From contig NZ_RYYV01000006.1 in assembly GCF_003977665.1 (NCBI RefSeq), positions 1-64,000 on the forward strand: a DNA stretch of 64,000 bases. Reading direction: 5' to 3'. The position numbers were made by a program, and so were the translations under genes. Position 1 is the stretch's first letter. Every line of letters begins with the position of its first letter. Origin of the DNA: Dyella choica (GTDB taxonomy: Bacteria; Pseudomonadota; Gammaproteobacteria; Xanthomonadales; Rhodanobacteraceae). This document shows positions 24,982 through 32,819 of the stretch, in pieces. Below the pieces are notes generated by a model that did no database searches, had not been told where the DNA came from, and saw only the letters and a program-made list of their open reading frames with translations.

Positions 24982-25078
24982 TCAACCAAGGGTGGCATTC
25001 CTTATCACATCCCAGTCCAGGCCGAAACGGGCGACGTATTTGCGCAGGCGGTCGGTGTCGTTGGCGCGAGGCAGCGAA
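24982..25078 (-). pseudogene. rtcR: C-terminal remnant of rtcR (sigma-54-type regulator of rtcBA)
   Basis: The minus strand encodes ANDTDRLRKYVARFGLDWD followed by VIRNATLG and a stop, as I recall the RtcR C-terminus (NDxDRLRKYLARFGLxW). FAASRQ, another word expected just upstream in RtcR, is present in a different frame at 25061-25078, so there is also a frameshift or small deletion. The AAA+ and N-terminal domains are absent. Called a remnant because nothing upstream continues the protein. Confidence 0.65.
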
Positions 25079-25169
25079 CTCGGCATCATTCCGGGAAGCA
25101 TGGGCGCAAAGAGCTTCATCGTGCGTGGCCTGGGCAATGCGGACAGTTTCCATCGCTGCAGCCGCCGCC

Positions 25170-25310
25170 CACGTCGAGTGCAGCAAGGATGCCAATGTGA
25201 TCGACGAGTCGCTCGCGGCGTACAAGTCCATCGACGCAGTGATGGCGGCACAGCAGGACCTGGTGGAAATTGTCCACACCTTGAGTCAGGTGGTGTGCGT
25301 CAAGGGTTGA
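25170..25310 (+). pseudogene. rtcB: C-terminal remnant of rtcB (RNA ligase)
   Basis: The plus strand encodes 46 residues (HVECSKDANVIDESLAAYKS, then IDAVMAAQQDLVEIVHTLSQ, VVCVKG) ending in the VVCVKG typical of the RtcB C-terminus. Sequence before 25170 does not continue RtcB; the catalytic core (Mn ligands and guanylylated His) is gone. It ends 30 bp before rtcA, the standard rtcB-rtcA order. The tail is back-to-back with the rtcR tail, as expected if one deletion removed both 5' portions and the shared promoter. Confidence 0.85.
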
Positions 25311-25340
25311 GCGAAAAGCAACGTTTCAAGGAAAGTGACT

Positions 25341-26354
25341 ATGTTGGAAATCGATGGAAAAGAAGGCGGCGGGCAGCTCTTGCGCACTGCACTCTCGCTC
25401 AGCCTGTGCACAGGCCAGGCGTTTCGCATGGAGCAAATCCGCGCGAAGCGCTCGCGTCCGGGCTTGATGCGCCAGCATTTGACGGCAGTGCAGGCGGCCC
25501 GCGAAGTAGGCGACGCGTTGGTGAGTGGCGCCGTACCCGGTTCCATGACGCTTCAATTCACCCCGCGCACCGTGCGCGGGGGCGAATACCGCTGGTCCAT
25601 CGGCACCGCCGGTTCGACCACCCTGGTATTGCAGACGATCCTGCCTGCGCTGTGGCTGGCAGGCGTCAGCGCACGACTGCACCTGGAGGGTGGCACGCAC
25701 AACCCGCTCGCGCCCAGCGCGGATTTCCTTGCCGACAGTTTTCTTCCGCTGATGCGGCGCATGGGGCTGAACGCGCAGTTGAGCATCGAGCGTCATGGCT
25801 TTTATCCGGCCGGCGGTGGTGCCCTGACGATGGGCATCGTCGAAAGCACGGCACCGGCGCCTCTGCATCTGGCAGCTCGCGGCGAACTGCTGGAAATGTC
25901 CGCGACGGCACTGATGTCGTCGATCCCAGGCCGCGTGGGCGAGCGCGAACTGGATGTCATCGCACGTCGCTTGCCTATCGCCGCCGAGCACCGGCATATC
26001 CGCCAGGCGATTGGCTCACCGGGGCCCGGCAACACGCTGATGGTGCGCGTGCAAAACGCGGAGATCGTGGAACTCTTCACCGCGTTCGGCGAGCGCGGTG
26101 TCTCCGCCGAGCGTGTGGCGGAGCTGGTCAGCTCCGAGGTGTCGCGCTACCTGGAAAGCGGCGCAGCGGTGGGGCCGCATCTTGCCGATCAGCTGTTGTT
26201 GCCTCTCGCGCTGGCAGGGGGTGGCAGCTTTAGCACGCAGACACCTACGGCGCATGCACGCAGCAATGCCGCGCTGATTGAGAAGTTCCTGCCGGTGGAG
26301 ATTGAATTCGAACAGAAGGGGAGTGATCAGTGGTGGGTCAGCGTGACTCGCTGA
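25341..26354 (+). CDS. rtcA: RNA 3'-terminal phosphate cyclase RtcA
   Basis: A 337-aa enzyme that converts RNA 3'-phosphate ends to 2',3'-cyclic phosphates via AMP transfer to a histidine. Family landmarks are all present: IDGKEGGGQLLRTALSLSL, RPGLMRQHLTAVQAA, FRGGEYRWSIGTAGSTTLVL-like (read here TVRGGEYRWSIGTAGSTT), HGFYPAGGG, GPGNTLMV and ADQLLLPLALAGGG. The C-terminal HARSNAALIEKFLP contains the histidine expected to be adenylylated. The ATG at 25341 follows AAGGAAAG. Full length and apparently intact, but its usual upstream gene and sigma-54 promoter have been lost. Confidence 0.95.
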   Translation: MLEIDGKEGGGQLLRTALSLSLCTGQAFRMEQIRAKRSRPGLMRQHLTAVQAAREVGDALVSGAVPGSMTLQFTPRTVRGGEYRWSIGTAGSTTLVLQTILPALWLAGVSARLHLEGGTHNPLAPSADFLADSFLPLMRRMGLNAQLSIERHGFYPAGGGALTMGIVESTAPAPLHLAARGELLEMSATALMSSIPGRVGERELDVIARRLPIAAEHRHIRQAIGSPGPGNTLMVRVQNAEIVELFTAFGERGVSAERVAELVSSEVSRYLESGAAVGPHLADQLLLPLALAGGGSFSTQTPTAHARSNAALIEKFLPVEIEFEQKGSDQWWVSVTR

Positions 26355-26380
26355 GCCTCACCTTGGCCAACGCTCATGCC

Positions 26381-26402
26381 GAGCCCGGCGTGCGCCGGGC
26401 TC
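26381..26402. terminator. terminator hairpin between rtcA and the AIM24 gene
   Basis: Perfect inverted repeat GAGCCCGGCG / CGCCGGGCTC with a 2-nt loop, followed by TTTGTGCCTTTG. It lies between convergent rtcA (plus) and the AIM24 gene (minus). Confidence 0.7.
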
Positions 26403-26430
26403 TTTGTGCCTTTGAGGCCTGGGCGAGCGG

Positions 26431-27231
26431 CTAGTCGTCCTTGCCGAACAACCCGCCGAGCACCGAACCGATCACGCCACCGGCGATCGCGCCACCGACC
26501 GAACTGCCCGAGTCGCCGCCCAGCACGGACGAACTGCTCCCGGCCTCACGGGCCAGGTAGGGCTCCAGCGAATGCGCCAGATTCGGCATGGTAAGGGTCT
26601 GCAGCCAGACCTGGCCCGGCCCGGTGAGATTGGCGATGAACAGGCCATCGCCGCCGAATAGCTTGTTCTTCAGGCCGGGAAGCAGGGTGATCTCGAAGTT
26701 CACCGAGCCTTCGAACATGCCGATGTGTCCGGGATGCACCTGCAGCGTTTCGCCGGGGGCCAGCGTGTAGTTGACGATTTCGCCGCCCAGCTCTACCCAG
26801 GCCCGGGCGTTGCCGGTGAGTTTTTGCAGCACGAAACCTTCGCCGCCAAAGATGCCGGCGCCGAGCGAACGCTGAAAACCGATCGCCAGCTCCACGCCTT
26901 CCGTGCCGCACAGAAAGCCGTGGCGATGAATGAAGTAGGTCTGGCCGGCATTCACCTGGACTTCGACAATAGTTCCCGGCACTTTCGCCGCGAAGGCGAC
27001 CATGCCCGGCGAGCCCGAAGTCTCGTATTCGTTCATGAACAGCCCGCCGCCCGACAGGGCGCGCCCGACCACGCCGAGAAAGCCTTTGGCACCGGCTGTC
27101 CGAGCCGAAGTCTGCAGCACGATGCTGCGGGTCATCCAGGAGAACCGGCCCGGCTCTGAAATGATTTTGTCACCTTGTTCCAGGCCCACTTCCAGGACCG
27201 GCAAGGTCGTTCCCACCATACGAGTCTTCAT
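26431..27231 (-). CDS. AIM24 family protein (TIGR00266-like)
   Basis: A 266-aa beta-rich protein of the AIM24 family (VLQTSARTAGAKGFLGVVGR, GGLFMNEYETSGSPGMVAFA, GEIVNYTLAPGETLQVHPGH, LLPGLKNKLFGGDGLFIANL). The last ~30 residues are a Gly/Ser tail (SSVGGAIAGGVIGSVLGG) ending FGKDD, often seen in this family. Role unknown; mitochondrial relatives affect membrane organisation. ATG at 27231 after AGGGGA. Monocistronic. Confidence 0.9.
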   Translation of the reverse strand: MKTRMVGTTLPVLEVGLEQGDKIISEPGRFSWMTRSIVLQTSARTAGAKGFLGVVGRALSGGGLFMNEYETSGSPGMVAFAAKVPGTIVEVQVNAGQTYFIHRHGFLCGTEGVELAIGFQRSLGAGIFGGEGFVLQKLTGNARAWVELGGEIVNYTLAPGETLQVHPGHIGMFEGSVNFEITLLPGLKNKLFGGDGLFIANLTGPGQVWLQTLTMPNLAHSLEPYLAREAGSSSSVLGGDSGSSVGGAIAGGVIGSVLGGLFGKDD

Positions 27232-27415
27232 TGCATTGTTCCCCTACATGGAATGTATCTGCCAGGCATGCTGGCATGGTCCTGGTATGCGTCCATTCTG
27301 GCCGAACAGGCTCCCTGGAGGGGAGTGCCTTGCTGCAGATATCCATCCGGCCACCGCGCACAGCTCCCATTCATCGCTGGACCAGTGCGCTCTAAACGTG
27401 CGCCTACAAATAGAA

Positions 27416-27435
27416 AGGCCCCCTTGCGGGGGCCT
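27416..27435 (-). terminator. terminator-like hairpin
   Basis: AGGCCCCC/GGGGGCCT stem with T-rich flank (TTTCTATTT) on the minus strand, 310 bp downstream of folE. The minus-strand T tract suggests termination of leftward transcription. Confidence 0.55.
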
Positions 27436-27532
27436 GTAGCTCCATCCCTAGGGGGGTGATGAAGCTTGGGGTGCTAACCGCCGGGCGCGCAGAGGAAGGG
27501 CTGTCCGGCTGCAGTAGGATGCACCGGAAGTC

Positions 27533-27590
27533 CCGTCAAGCAAATCAGAGGGTGGCCCGACTTCTTGTAGGCCTAGGACTACAAGATCCA
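27533..27590. repeat. 60-bp sequence flanking folE, left copy
   Basis: CAAATCAG, then CCCGACTTCTTGTAGG, CTAGGACTACAAGATCC. The right copy at 28436-28492 has CAAATCAG, GCGAACATCTGCAGG, CTAAGACTACAGATCC in the same order and orientation. Each contains a small inverted repeat (CTTGTAGG/CTACAAG; CTGCAGG/CTACAG). The two copies bracket folE. Confidence 0.45.
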
Positions 27591-27635
27591 AACCAAGCGG
27601 CCACCTTCGCGCGCTGCATGCGGCGCCGGCGGACC

Positions 27636-27707
27636 GTAGGCTGGGTTGCTAAACCCAGCATTGCCATGCATGCAAGTCACGCGATTGGGTTTAGCAACCC
27701 AGCCTAC
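27636..27707. repeat. REP/BIME-like double hairpin, copy 2
   Basis: GTAGGCTGGGTTGCTAAACC ... GGTTTAGCAACCCAGCCTAC. In this copy the two outer arms also pair perfectly (extended by GGACC/GGTCC), so the whole unit is one long palindrome. It sits 38 bp downstream of the folE stop. Confidence 0.85.
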
Positions 27708-27744
27708 GGTCCGTCAGACGCGCAAGCGGTGCGGCCTCAACATG

Positions 27745-28377
27745 CTAGCGGTGGATCGCGCGCAGAAACTCGTTGCGAGTCTGGGCGCAATGATCAAACT
27801 CGCCCATGTAGCATTGCGTGACAACACGTTCGTCCCCGCGGCGGTTCTCGCCCATCAGCAAGCAGAGCTGCTCGGCTTCGATCAGGCAAGCCGCGCCCCG
27901 TGCTTTGCCATGGGCAACCAGCGCTGCCGCGACCTCGTTGGTGATCCACTCCTGATACGTGAAGCGATGAGCGATCGCATCGATCATCCTGGCGATACGC
28001 CCGAAGCCATGCAGGCGCCCTCCGGGCAGGTAAGCCACATGGGCCACACCGCGAAACGGAAGCAGGTGATGCGGACAAACCCCATGCACAGCGATGCTGC
28101 GAATGATCACCATGTCTTCCCTGCGATCATCGAAGCCCACGCCCAGTGCCTCGGCAGGATCAACGTCATAGCCGTCGAGCAGGCGGCCCTGCCAGAGCTT
28201 GCGCACACGTTGCGCCGTGCGGGCCGTATGGGCGGCATCGATGTCGATACCGCTTGCCCTGAGCAGATTGCTGACTGCCATCTCGAAGGCGGCAGGATTG
28301 AACGGGCGCTTGCGCGGAATGGTTGCAAGCGGCAGGTCATGTGCATCGCACGCATGCTCGCTGTGGGTTTGCTGCAT
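27745..28377 (-). CDS. folE: GTP cyclohydrolase I, divergent (FolE-like)
   Basis: A 210-aa enzyme of the GTP cyclohydrolase I family, first step of folate/pterin or queuosine precursor synthesis. The zinc-site motif is VCPHHLLPFRG where the usual reading is CEHH, with the third ligand Cys in EAEQLCLLMGENRRGD instead of HxCMxMRG. HVAYLPGGRLHGFGRIARMI and FTYQEWITNEVAAAL match the fold. These changes place it away from housekeeping FolE, perhaps a second paralogue. ATG at 28377 follows AAGAGAGAA. No folate operon partners are adjacent; similar 60-bp sequences flank it. Confidence 0.85.
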   Translation of the reverse strand: MQQTHSEHACDAHDLPLATIPRKRPFNPAAFEMAVSNLLRASGIDIDAAHTARTAQRVRKLWQGRLLDGYDVDPAEALGVGFDDRREDMVIIRSIAVHGVCPHHLLPFRGVAHVAYLPGGRLHGFGRIARMIDAIAHRFTYQEWITNEVAAALVAHGKARGAACLIEAEQLCLLMGENRRGDERVVTQCYMGEFDHCAQTRNEFLRAIHR

Positions 28378-28435
28378 ACATTCTCTCTTTTGAGGGATGG
28401 CCGCCCCATAGCGCCAGAATGCGCCGGAGGATCAA

Positions 28436-28492
28436 CCCTGCAAATCAGTCGGCAGCGCGAACATCTGCAGGACTAAGACTACAGATCCCATT
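28436..28492. repeat. 60-bp sequence flanking folE, right copy
   Basis: Matches the sequence at 27533-27590 in word order and orientation. It lies in the 5' region of folE (60-115 bp upstream of its ATG), so it could be a regulatory element duplicated downstream, or one of two direct repeats bracketing a small insertion. Confidence 0.45.
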
Positions 28493-28600
28493 CAAACGCA
28501 TCGCTTCGCGAAGACCGGGCCAGGCAATGCTAAGGTTCGCTTTCAACCCCAGAAAGACTTCCCGGTGCAGAGCCAAAGCCAGGAAATGGATACGGAGACT

Positions 28601-29080
28601 ATGGACGAAAAGCGCTATTCGCTTCGTTATCGCTCAAGCCGCATGGAAGTCTGGAGGTGGTACTGGCGTGCCTGGCTAGCCAGGTATGGGTGGTGGCATC
28701 TGCTGATTGCAGCAGCCGTAACTTGGCTGACATTGGCCAACTCGGGCGCACGATTTGGGCCCGCTGAATACTCGCTCCGGTTTGTGTGGATAGCGCCATT
28801 GGTCATCGCCCTGATGGCTGCCTGGCCGCAGCTGGCATTCAAGAGCCAGGAACCTGTCCTGGAGGTGGGACCGGAGGGCTGGTCTTCGCGGATCGCCGGA
28901 AAAGTCGGCTCCCGAGCATGGAAAATGGTTGCGTCGATCCAGAGCAACCACGAGATCATTGCCCTCGTAAGCGATTCGGGTAATGCCTTGCTGATACCCA
29001 GGCGGGCGTTTCAAAGCGAGTCTTCGCGCGAGGCCTTTCTATCGGATATCCGGCGTTGGCACGCTGCGAAGGTCAGCTGA
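28601..29080 (+). CDS. membrane protein with YcxB-like C-terminal domain
   Basis: About 159 aa. An Arg/Trp-rich N-terminus (YSLRYRSSRMEVWRWYWRAW), two hydrophobic helices (HLLIAAAVTWLTLA; FVWIAPLVIALMAAW), then a cytoplasmic beta-rich part (VLEVGPEGWSSRIAGKVGSR, WKMVASIQSNHEIIALVSDS) as in YcxB-like proteins. Starts at 28565, 28586 and 28601 are in frame; 28601 (MDEKRYSL) has GGAG nearby. Role unknown. Confidence 0.6.
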   Translation: MDEKRYSLRYRSSRMEVWRWYWRAWLARYGWWHLLIAAAVTWLTLANSGARFGPAEYSLRFVWIAPLVIALMAAWPQLAFKSQEPVLEVGPEGWSSRIAGKVGSRAWKMVASIQSNHEIIALVSDSGNALLIPRRAFQSESSREAFLSDIRRWHAAKVS

Positions 29081-29122
29081 CACTGACTGTGAAAGCTATC
29101 CTGCAGCGATATCGAGAAGATA

Positions 29123-29395
29123 ATGAACACTCGACTGACACCCATCAAAGGGGGAAGTGTGCCTGACTACCAACGGATTGCGGTGCTGATTCTTCGGCTC
29201 GGTGGAGCTATCTGGTCCAGTGCTCTTGCAGTCATGTGGGCTTTGTATGGAGTTGAACTGGCGATGGGCCTTGCTGTGCAGCACTATCCCGCTCACACCG
29301 TCATCGGCAACTTGGCCTACGTGGGTCTGGGCTTGCTGCTCGTATTGGTGGCAAAGCCACTGGTGCGCCTGCTTGGTCGTGGCCTGGATGGCTGA
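29123..29395 (+). CDS. small membrane protein (90 aa)
   Basis: Two transmembrane helices (GAIWSSALAVMWALYGVELA; NLAYVGLGLLLVLVAKPLV). No family recognised. ATG at 29123 with GAGAAG upstream. It lies between the YcxB-like protein and an acetyltransferase, all on the plus strand. Confidence 0.65.
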   Translation: MNTRLTPIKGGSVPDYQRIAVLILRLGGAIWSSALAVMWALYGVELAMGLAVQHYPAHTVIGNLAYVGLGLLLVLVAKPLVRLLGRGLDG

Positions 29396-29466
29396 CAGCA
29401 CGTCCGCATTCGTTGAGAGCCGCAGCAGGCTCGGGGTGTCAAACCGATTCAAAACCAGGTACGCGC

Positions 29467-30015
29467 ATGTTTGAACCTGTCATTCTCGACACCAGGCGCC
29501 TCCTCCTCCGCCCTCTTCGGAAGGAGGATGCGTCCATCTTTTTCGAAGTGTGGTCTGATCCTGAGGCGGTGCGCTACTTTTCGTTTCCGCCTATGCAGGA
29601 TGTCGAGCAGGCGCATGCTCGCGTTGCCGACAAGCTGCAGTCCTCGAGCGACGGCAATAGCGTGATTTGCGTCATTGAATCGAAGGATACAGGTGAGGTG
29701 CTTGGTGACTGTGCGCTGTTCAATGGAGTTTCGCATTCCCGGCGCGCCGAGATCGGATACTGCCTCGGACGCAAATACTGGGGAAAAGGCTACATGGTTG
29801 AGGCGGCAGACGCCCTCATCGAGCATGGGTTCAAGCAGGCAGGACTGCGTCGAATCGAAGCAGACATCGATCCGCGCAACCTGCCGTCGATCCAATTGGT
29901 CGAACGCCTTGGGTTCAAACGCGAAGGGTACTTGCGTGAACGATGGATGATAGGTGGAGAGGTTGCGGATACCGTCCTGTACGGACTGATCCATAGCGAT
30001 CGTTATCAAGCCTGA
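29467..30015 (+). CDS. GNAT acetyltransferase, RimJ/RimL type
   Basis: A 182-aa acetyltransferase. The RimJ/RimL pattern is clear: TRRLLLRPLRKEDASIFFEV at the start, RRAEIGYCLGRKYWGKGYMV (acetyl-CoA loop G-K-G-Y), then PRNLPSIQLVERLGFKREGY near the end. The ATG at 29467 has AGG 7 bp upstream. Targets may be ribosomal-protein N-termini, amino acids or antibiotics. A MITE-like element follows. Confidence 0.88.
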   Translation: MFEPVILDTRRLLLRPLRKEDASIFFEVWSDPEAVRYFSFPPMQDVEQAHARVADKLQSSSDGNSVICVIESKDTGEVLGDCALFNGVSHSRRAEIGYCLGRKYWGKGYMVEAADALIEHGFKQAGLRRIEADIDPRNLPSIQLVERLGFKREGYLRERWMIGGEVADTVLYGLIHSDRYQA

Positions 30016-30059
30016 TCCAGGTTACGCGAATCCTTGAGCTTTCGATGGGAGGTTTCCAT

Positions 30060-30290
30060 GTCTGAGATTTCCCCACGTTTTACGGCTTCGAACCCTCGCC
30101 AAATCAGCGAGATAGCGTATCGATGCCATGCGTGTTTTTGCTTGTCATTCCGGCGAAGGCCGGAATCCATGCTTCGGACGTGCCATGGATTCCGGCCTTC
30201 GCCGGAATGACGAGTCGCTTTGAAACAGCATCAACGTAACGCTTATTTTGCGGGAATGATTGCAAAAAAACGTGGAGATACTTCAGTCTC
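30060..30290. repeat. MITE-like element, copy B, with internal palindrome
   Basis: Left end GTCTGAGATTTCCCCACGTT and right end AAAAAAACGTGGAGATACTT are inverted partners and match the ends of copy A (6225-6410). A long palindrome fills 30145-30212: CATTCCGGCGAAGGCCGGAA ... TTCCGGCCTTCGCCGGAATG. The 398-bp gap 30016-30413 holds nothing else credible. Confidence 0.65.
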
Positions 30291-30413
30291 CGTGCCCGCA
30301 TTCGACCTGGTGCGGACGCTAGCAACCCTATGGCCAGGACGAAGCTTCAGGCTACGCTAACGCGTTCTTGCCCAATTCCACCGAAGCCTGGCCATTCACC
30401 TAGTGGGGACGAG

Positions 30414-31346
30414 ATGAAGACCTGCGTGACATCTCTGTTGCTGTCAGTCTGTTTGTACTCCTGCCTTGTCCTGGCTCCTCCCTGTGCGCTTGGACGAACC
30501 GCAACAGACGGCGACGGTGCCCAAGCGAGCCTCCACGAGAAACCCCAGGCCGAGCCTCGGGCTTCGATGGAAGTCATGCGGATTCCCAGCCACGGGGCGC
30601 AAATGAACGCGCTGGTCTACGTCGCGGCAGGTGCCAGGCCTCATCCGGTCGTGGTCCTTCTGCACGGCTTTCCGGGCAATGAGCGCAACTTGGACCTGGC
30701 GCAGGATATCCGGCGCGCGGGATGGGATGTCGTCTACTTCGACTACCGGGGCTCCTGGGGTTCGCCTGGGAATTTTTCGTTCTCGCATGGCATCGAAGAC
30801 ACCGCTGCGGTGCTTGCCTATCTACGACAGCCGGCGAATGCCACGCGACTGCGGCTGGATCCGGCGCGTATCGTCCTGATAGGGCACAGCATGGGTGGCT
30901 TCATGGCGGTCCAGGCGAGTGCCGCAGATCCCTCCGTAAAAGGGATCGTGATGATCTCGGCGGCCGACATGGGCGGCATGCTTGAACAGATGTTGGGGCA
31001 GGAGCCCAAACAAGCTGCTTTGCATGAGGCCAGCGCAGGCTTTGCAGGGGAGGGCATGGCGCCGCTCAGCGGTTGCACGCCGGACGGACTTGCCAACGAG
31101 CTGGCGGAGCATGCGTCAGCCTGGGCCTTCCAGTCCAAGGTCGATGCGTTCAAGCGGCGACCCATGCTGGTTGTCACATCGGACGACGGTTTGGCAAGCG
31201 ACGACGAAGCTTTCGCCACGGAGCTTCGCAAGGGCGGCAATAACCAGGTGACCAGCGTGCACCTGGCGACCGACCATGCCTTCTCCGACCAGCGCATCGA
31301 GCTTTCGCATGCCGTGCTGCAATGGCTTGCGCCGCTGGCGCATTAG
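30414..31346 (+). CDS. secreted alpha/beta hydrolase
   Basis: A 310-aa exported hydrolase. Signal peptide MKTCVTSLLLSVCLYSCLVL. HGFPGNERN supplies the oxyanion hole; nucleophile elbow GHSMGGF (Ser about residue 163); acid in TSDDGLASDD; His in ATDHAFSD. The ATG at 30414 follows GGGGACGAG; a longer frame from 30330 is not needed. Substrate unknown (esterase/peptidase type). Confidence 0.85.
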   Translation: MKTCVTSLLLSVCLYSCLVLAPPCALGRTATDGDGAQASLHEKPQAEPRASMEVMRIPSHGAQMNALVYVAAGARPHPVVVLLHGFPGNERNLDLAQDIRRAGWDVVYFDYRGSWGSPGNFSFSHGIEDTAAVLAYLRQPANATRLRLDPARIVLIGHSMGGFMAVQASAADPSVKGIVMISAADMGGMLEQMLGQEPKQAALHEASAGFAGEGMAPLSGCTPDGLANELAEHASAWAFQSKVDAFKRRPMLVVTSDDGLASDDEAFATELRKGGNNQVTSVHLATDHAFSDQRIELSHAVLQWLAPLAH

Positions 31347-31512
31347 CGTCCTCCTGCCTGGTAACGAGATTGTGCTCGGACCTCCCGGATGCTGAGCGGG
31401 AAAATCAACTTTCATTTGCGGATTCAGTAAGTGCGTGCGGCGCGCTACCTAGCGGCATACACCTGTAGAGTTATCATGATGAGATCGTAGGCACATCCAG
31501 CGAGCCAGCGCG

Positions 31513-32700
31513 ATGGCAGCCCCTGTCTTTCCGGACGGCAAAGAGATCTCGTTGTTGCTGTGCGGCGACGTGATGCTGGGGCGGGGCATCGACCAGATCC
31601 TTCCGCATCCTTCGGAGCCTCGCTTGTATGAGTCACACATGAGCTCGGCGAGGGACTACGTGGCGCTGGCCGAACGCGTGAACGGTACGATCCCCATGCC
31701 GGTCGATGGCGAGTACGTGTGGGGAAATGCGGCGGCTGAGATCGGGCGCTGTGCGCCCGACGTGCGCATCGTCAATCTCGAAACCGCCATTACCACCAAC
31801 GACCGGCCCGAACCCAAGCAGATCAACTACCGCATGCATCCGGCCAACATCGGTTGCTTGCAGGCTATGCACATCAATTGCTGCGCGCTTGCCAACAATC
31901 ACGTGCTCGACTGGTCGCGTGAGGGATTGCTGGAAACGCTCGTGCACCTGGACAAGGCCGGCATCGCCCACGCGGGTGCTGGCCGGACTCTTGATCAAGC
32001 GGCTGCACCAGCCATCCTGCCGGTTGCGGACGGACGCAGGGTGCTGGTGTTCGGCTTCGGCCTGCCCAGCAGCGGCATTCCCGCTACCTGGGCGGCCAGC
32101 GAATCGAACCCTGGCATCCATCTGCTGAAGGATTTCTCCAATCCATCCATCACCCGGATCGCGGACCGGGTCCGGGCGTGGCGACAACCGGGGGATCTTT
32201 TGGTCGCCTCCATCCACTGGGGGAGTAACTGGGGGTATGACATTTCGGCCGAACAGCGTCAGCTAGCGCACGACTTGATCGACACCGCCGGCTTCGATGT
32301 CATCCACGGCCATTCCAGTCATCACCCGAAGGCCATCGAGATGTATCGGGGCAAACTGATCCTGTATGGCTGCGGAGACTTTCTCAATGATTACGAGGGC
32401 ATCGAAGGACAGGAGCCCTTCCGCAGCGATCTTGCTGTCGCCTATCTGGTGCGATGTCCCGCCGGCAACGAGGACATCCCGAACCTCGCATTGCTACCGT
32501 ACCGAATACGAAAGTTCCGTCTGCAAAGCGCGAGCGAGGCCGAGCGAAGGAGCTTGCAGCGGACGCTGGACGGCGAGAGTAGGCCGTTCGGGGTTCGGAT
32601 CCTGGAGCAGACTTTGCCATGGCCTCCCGTGAGTGGGGCATTGCTGGCCCACTTCTCTCTGAACCGGATTTCGGACGCAATGCCTGGTGGCAACGAGTGA
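31513..32700 (+). CDS. CapA/PgsA-family metallophosphatase-like protein
   Basis: A 395-aa protein of the CapA (poly-gamma-glutamate/capsule-associated) family with a calcineurin-like fold: LLLCGDVMLGRGID (GD metal ligands), NLETAITTND, ALANNHVLDW, SIHWGSNWGYDISAEQRQLA, DVIHGHSSHHPKAIE (His ligands), ILYGCGDFLNDYEG. No signal peptide is evident, so it is probably cytoplasmic. No capsule genes are nearby; the pathway is unknown. Confidence 0.88.
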   Translation: MAAPVFPDGKEISLLLCGDVMLGRGIDQILPHPSEPRLYESHMSSARDYVALAERVNGTIPMPVDGEYVWGNAAAEIGRCAPDVRIVNLETAITTNDRPEPKQINYRMHPANIGCLQAMHINCCALANNHVLDWSREGLLETLVHLDKAGIAHAGAGRTLDQAAAPAILPVADGRRVLVFGFGLPSSGIPATWAASESNPGIHLLKDFSNPSITRIADRVRAWRQPGDLLVASIHWGSNWGYDISAEQRQLAHDLIDTAGFDVIHGHSSHHPKAIEMYRGKLILYGCGDFLNDYEGIEGQEPFRSDLAVAYLVRCPAGNEDIPNLALLPYRIRKFRLQSASEAERRSLQRTLDGESRPFGVRILEQTLPWPPVSGALLAHFSLNRISDAMPGGNE

Positions 32701-32819
32701 CGAATGGCACTGTAACCGGTCATGGTCGATCATGAAGATTCCTCGCAATGCGGTACTGCTGCGCGTAGTTTGCACGGCCCGGCCTGGGCTGCATCAACGC
32801 GGTTTCCTTGGGGAAAAAG

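Larger units (their letters stand above)
27232..27744. other. 513-bp intergenic region between folE and the AIM24 gene
   Basis: No gene. It contains a terminator hairpin at 27416-27435, one copy of a 60-bp palindromic sequence at about 27533-27590 that recurs on the other side of folE, and REP copy 2 at 27636-27707. A plus-strand ORF (27456-27821) crossing the repeats is not protein-like. Confidence 0.6.

Noticed and set aside
27456-27821. 121-aa plus-strand ORF between the AIM24 gene and folE
   Set aside because: It spans a REP element and repeats and overlaps the 3' end of folE; composition not protein-like.
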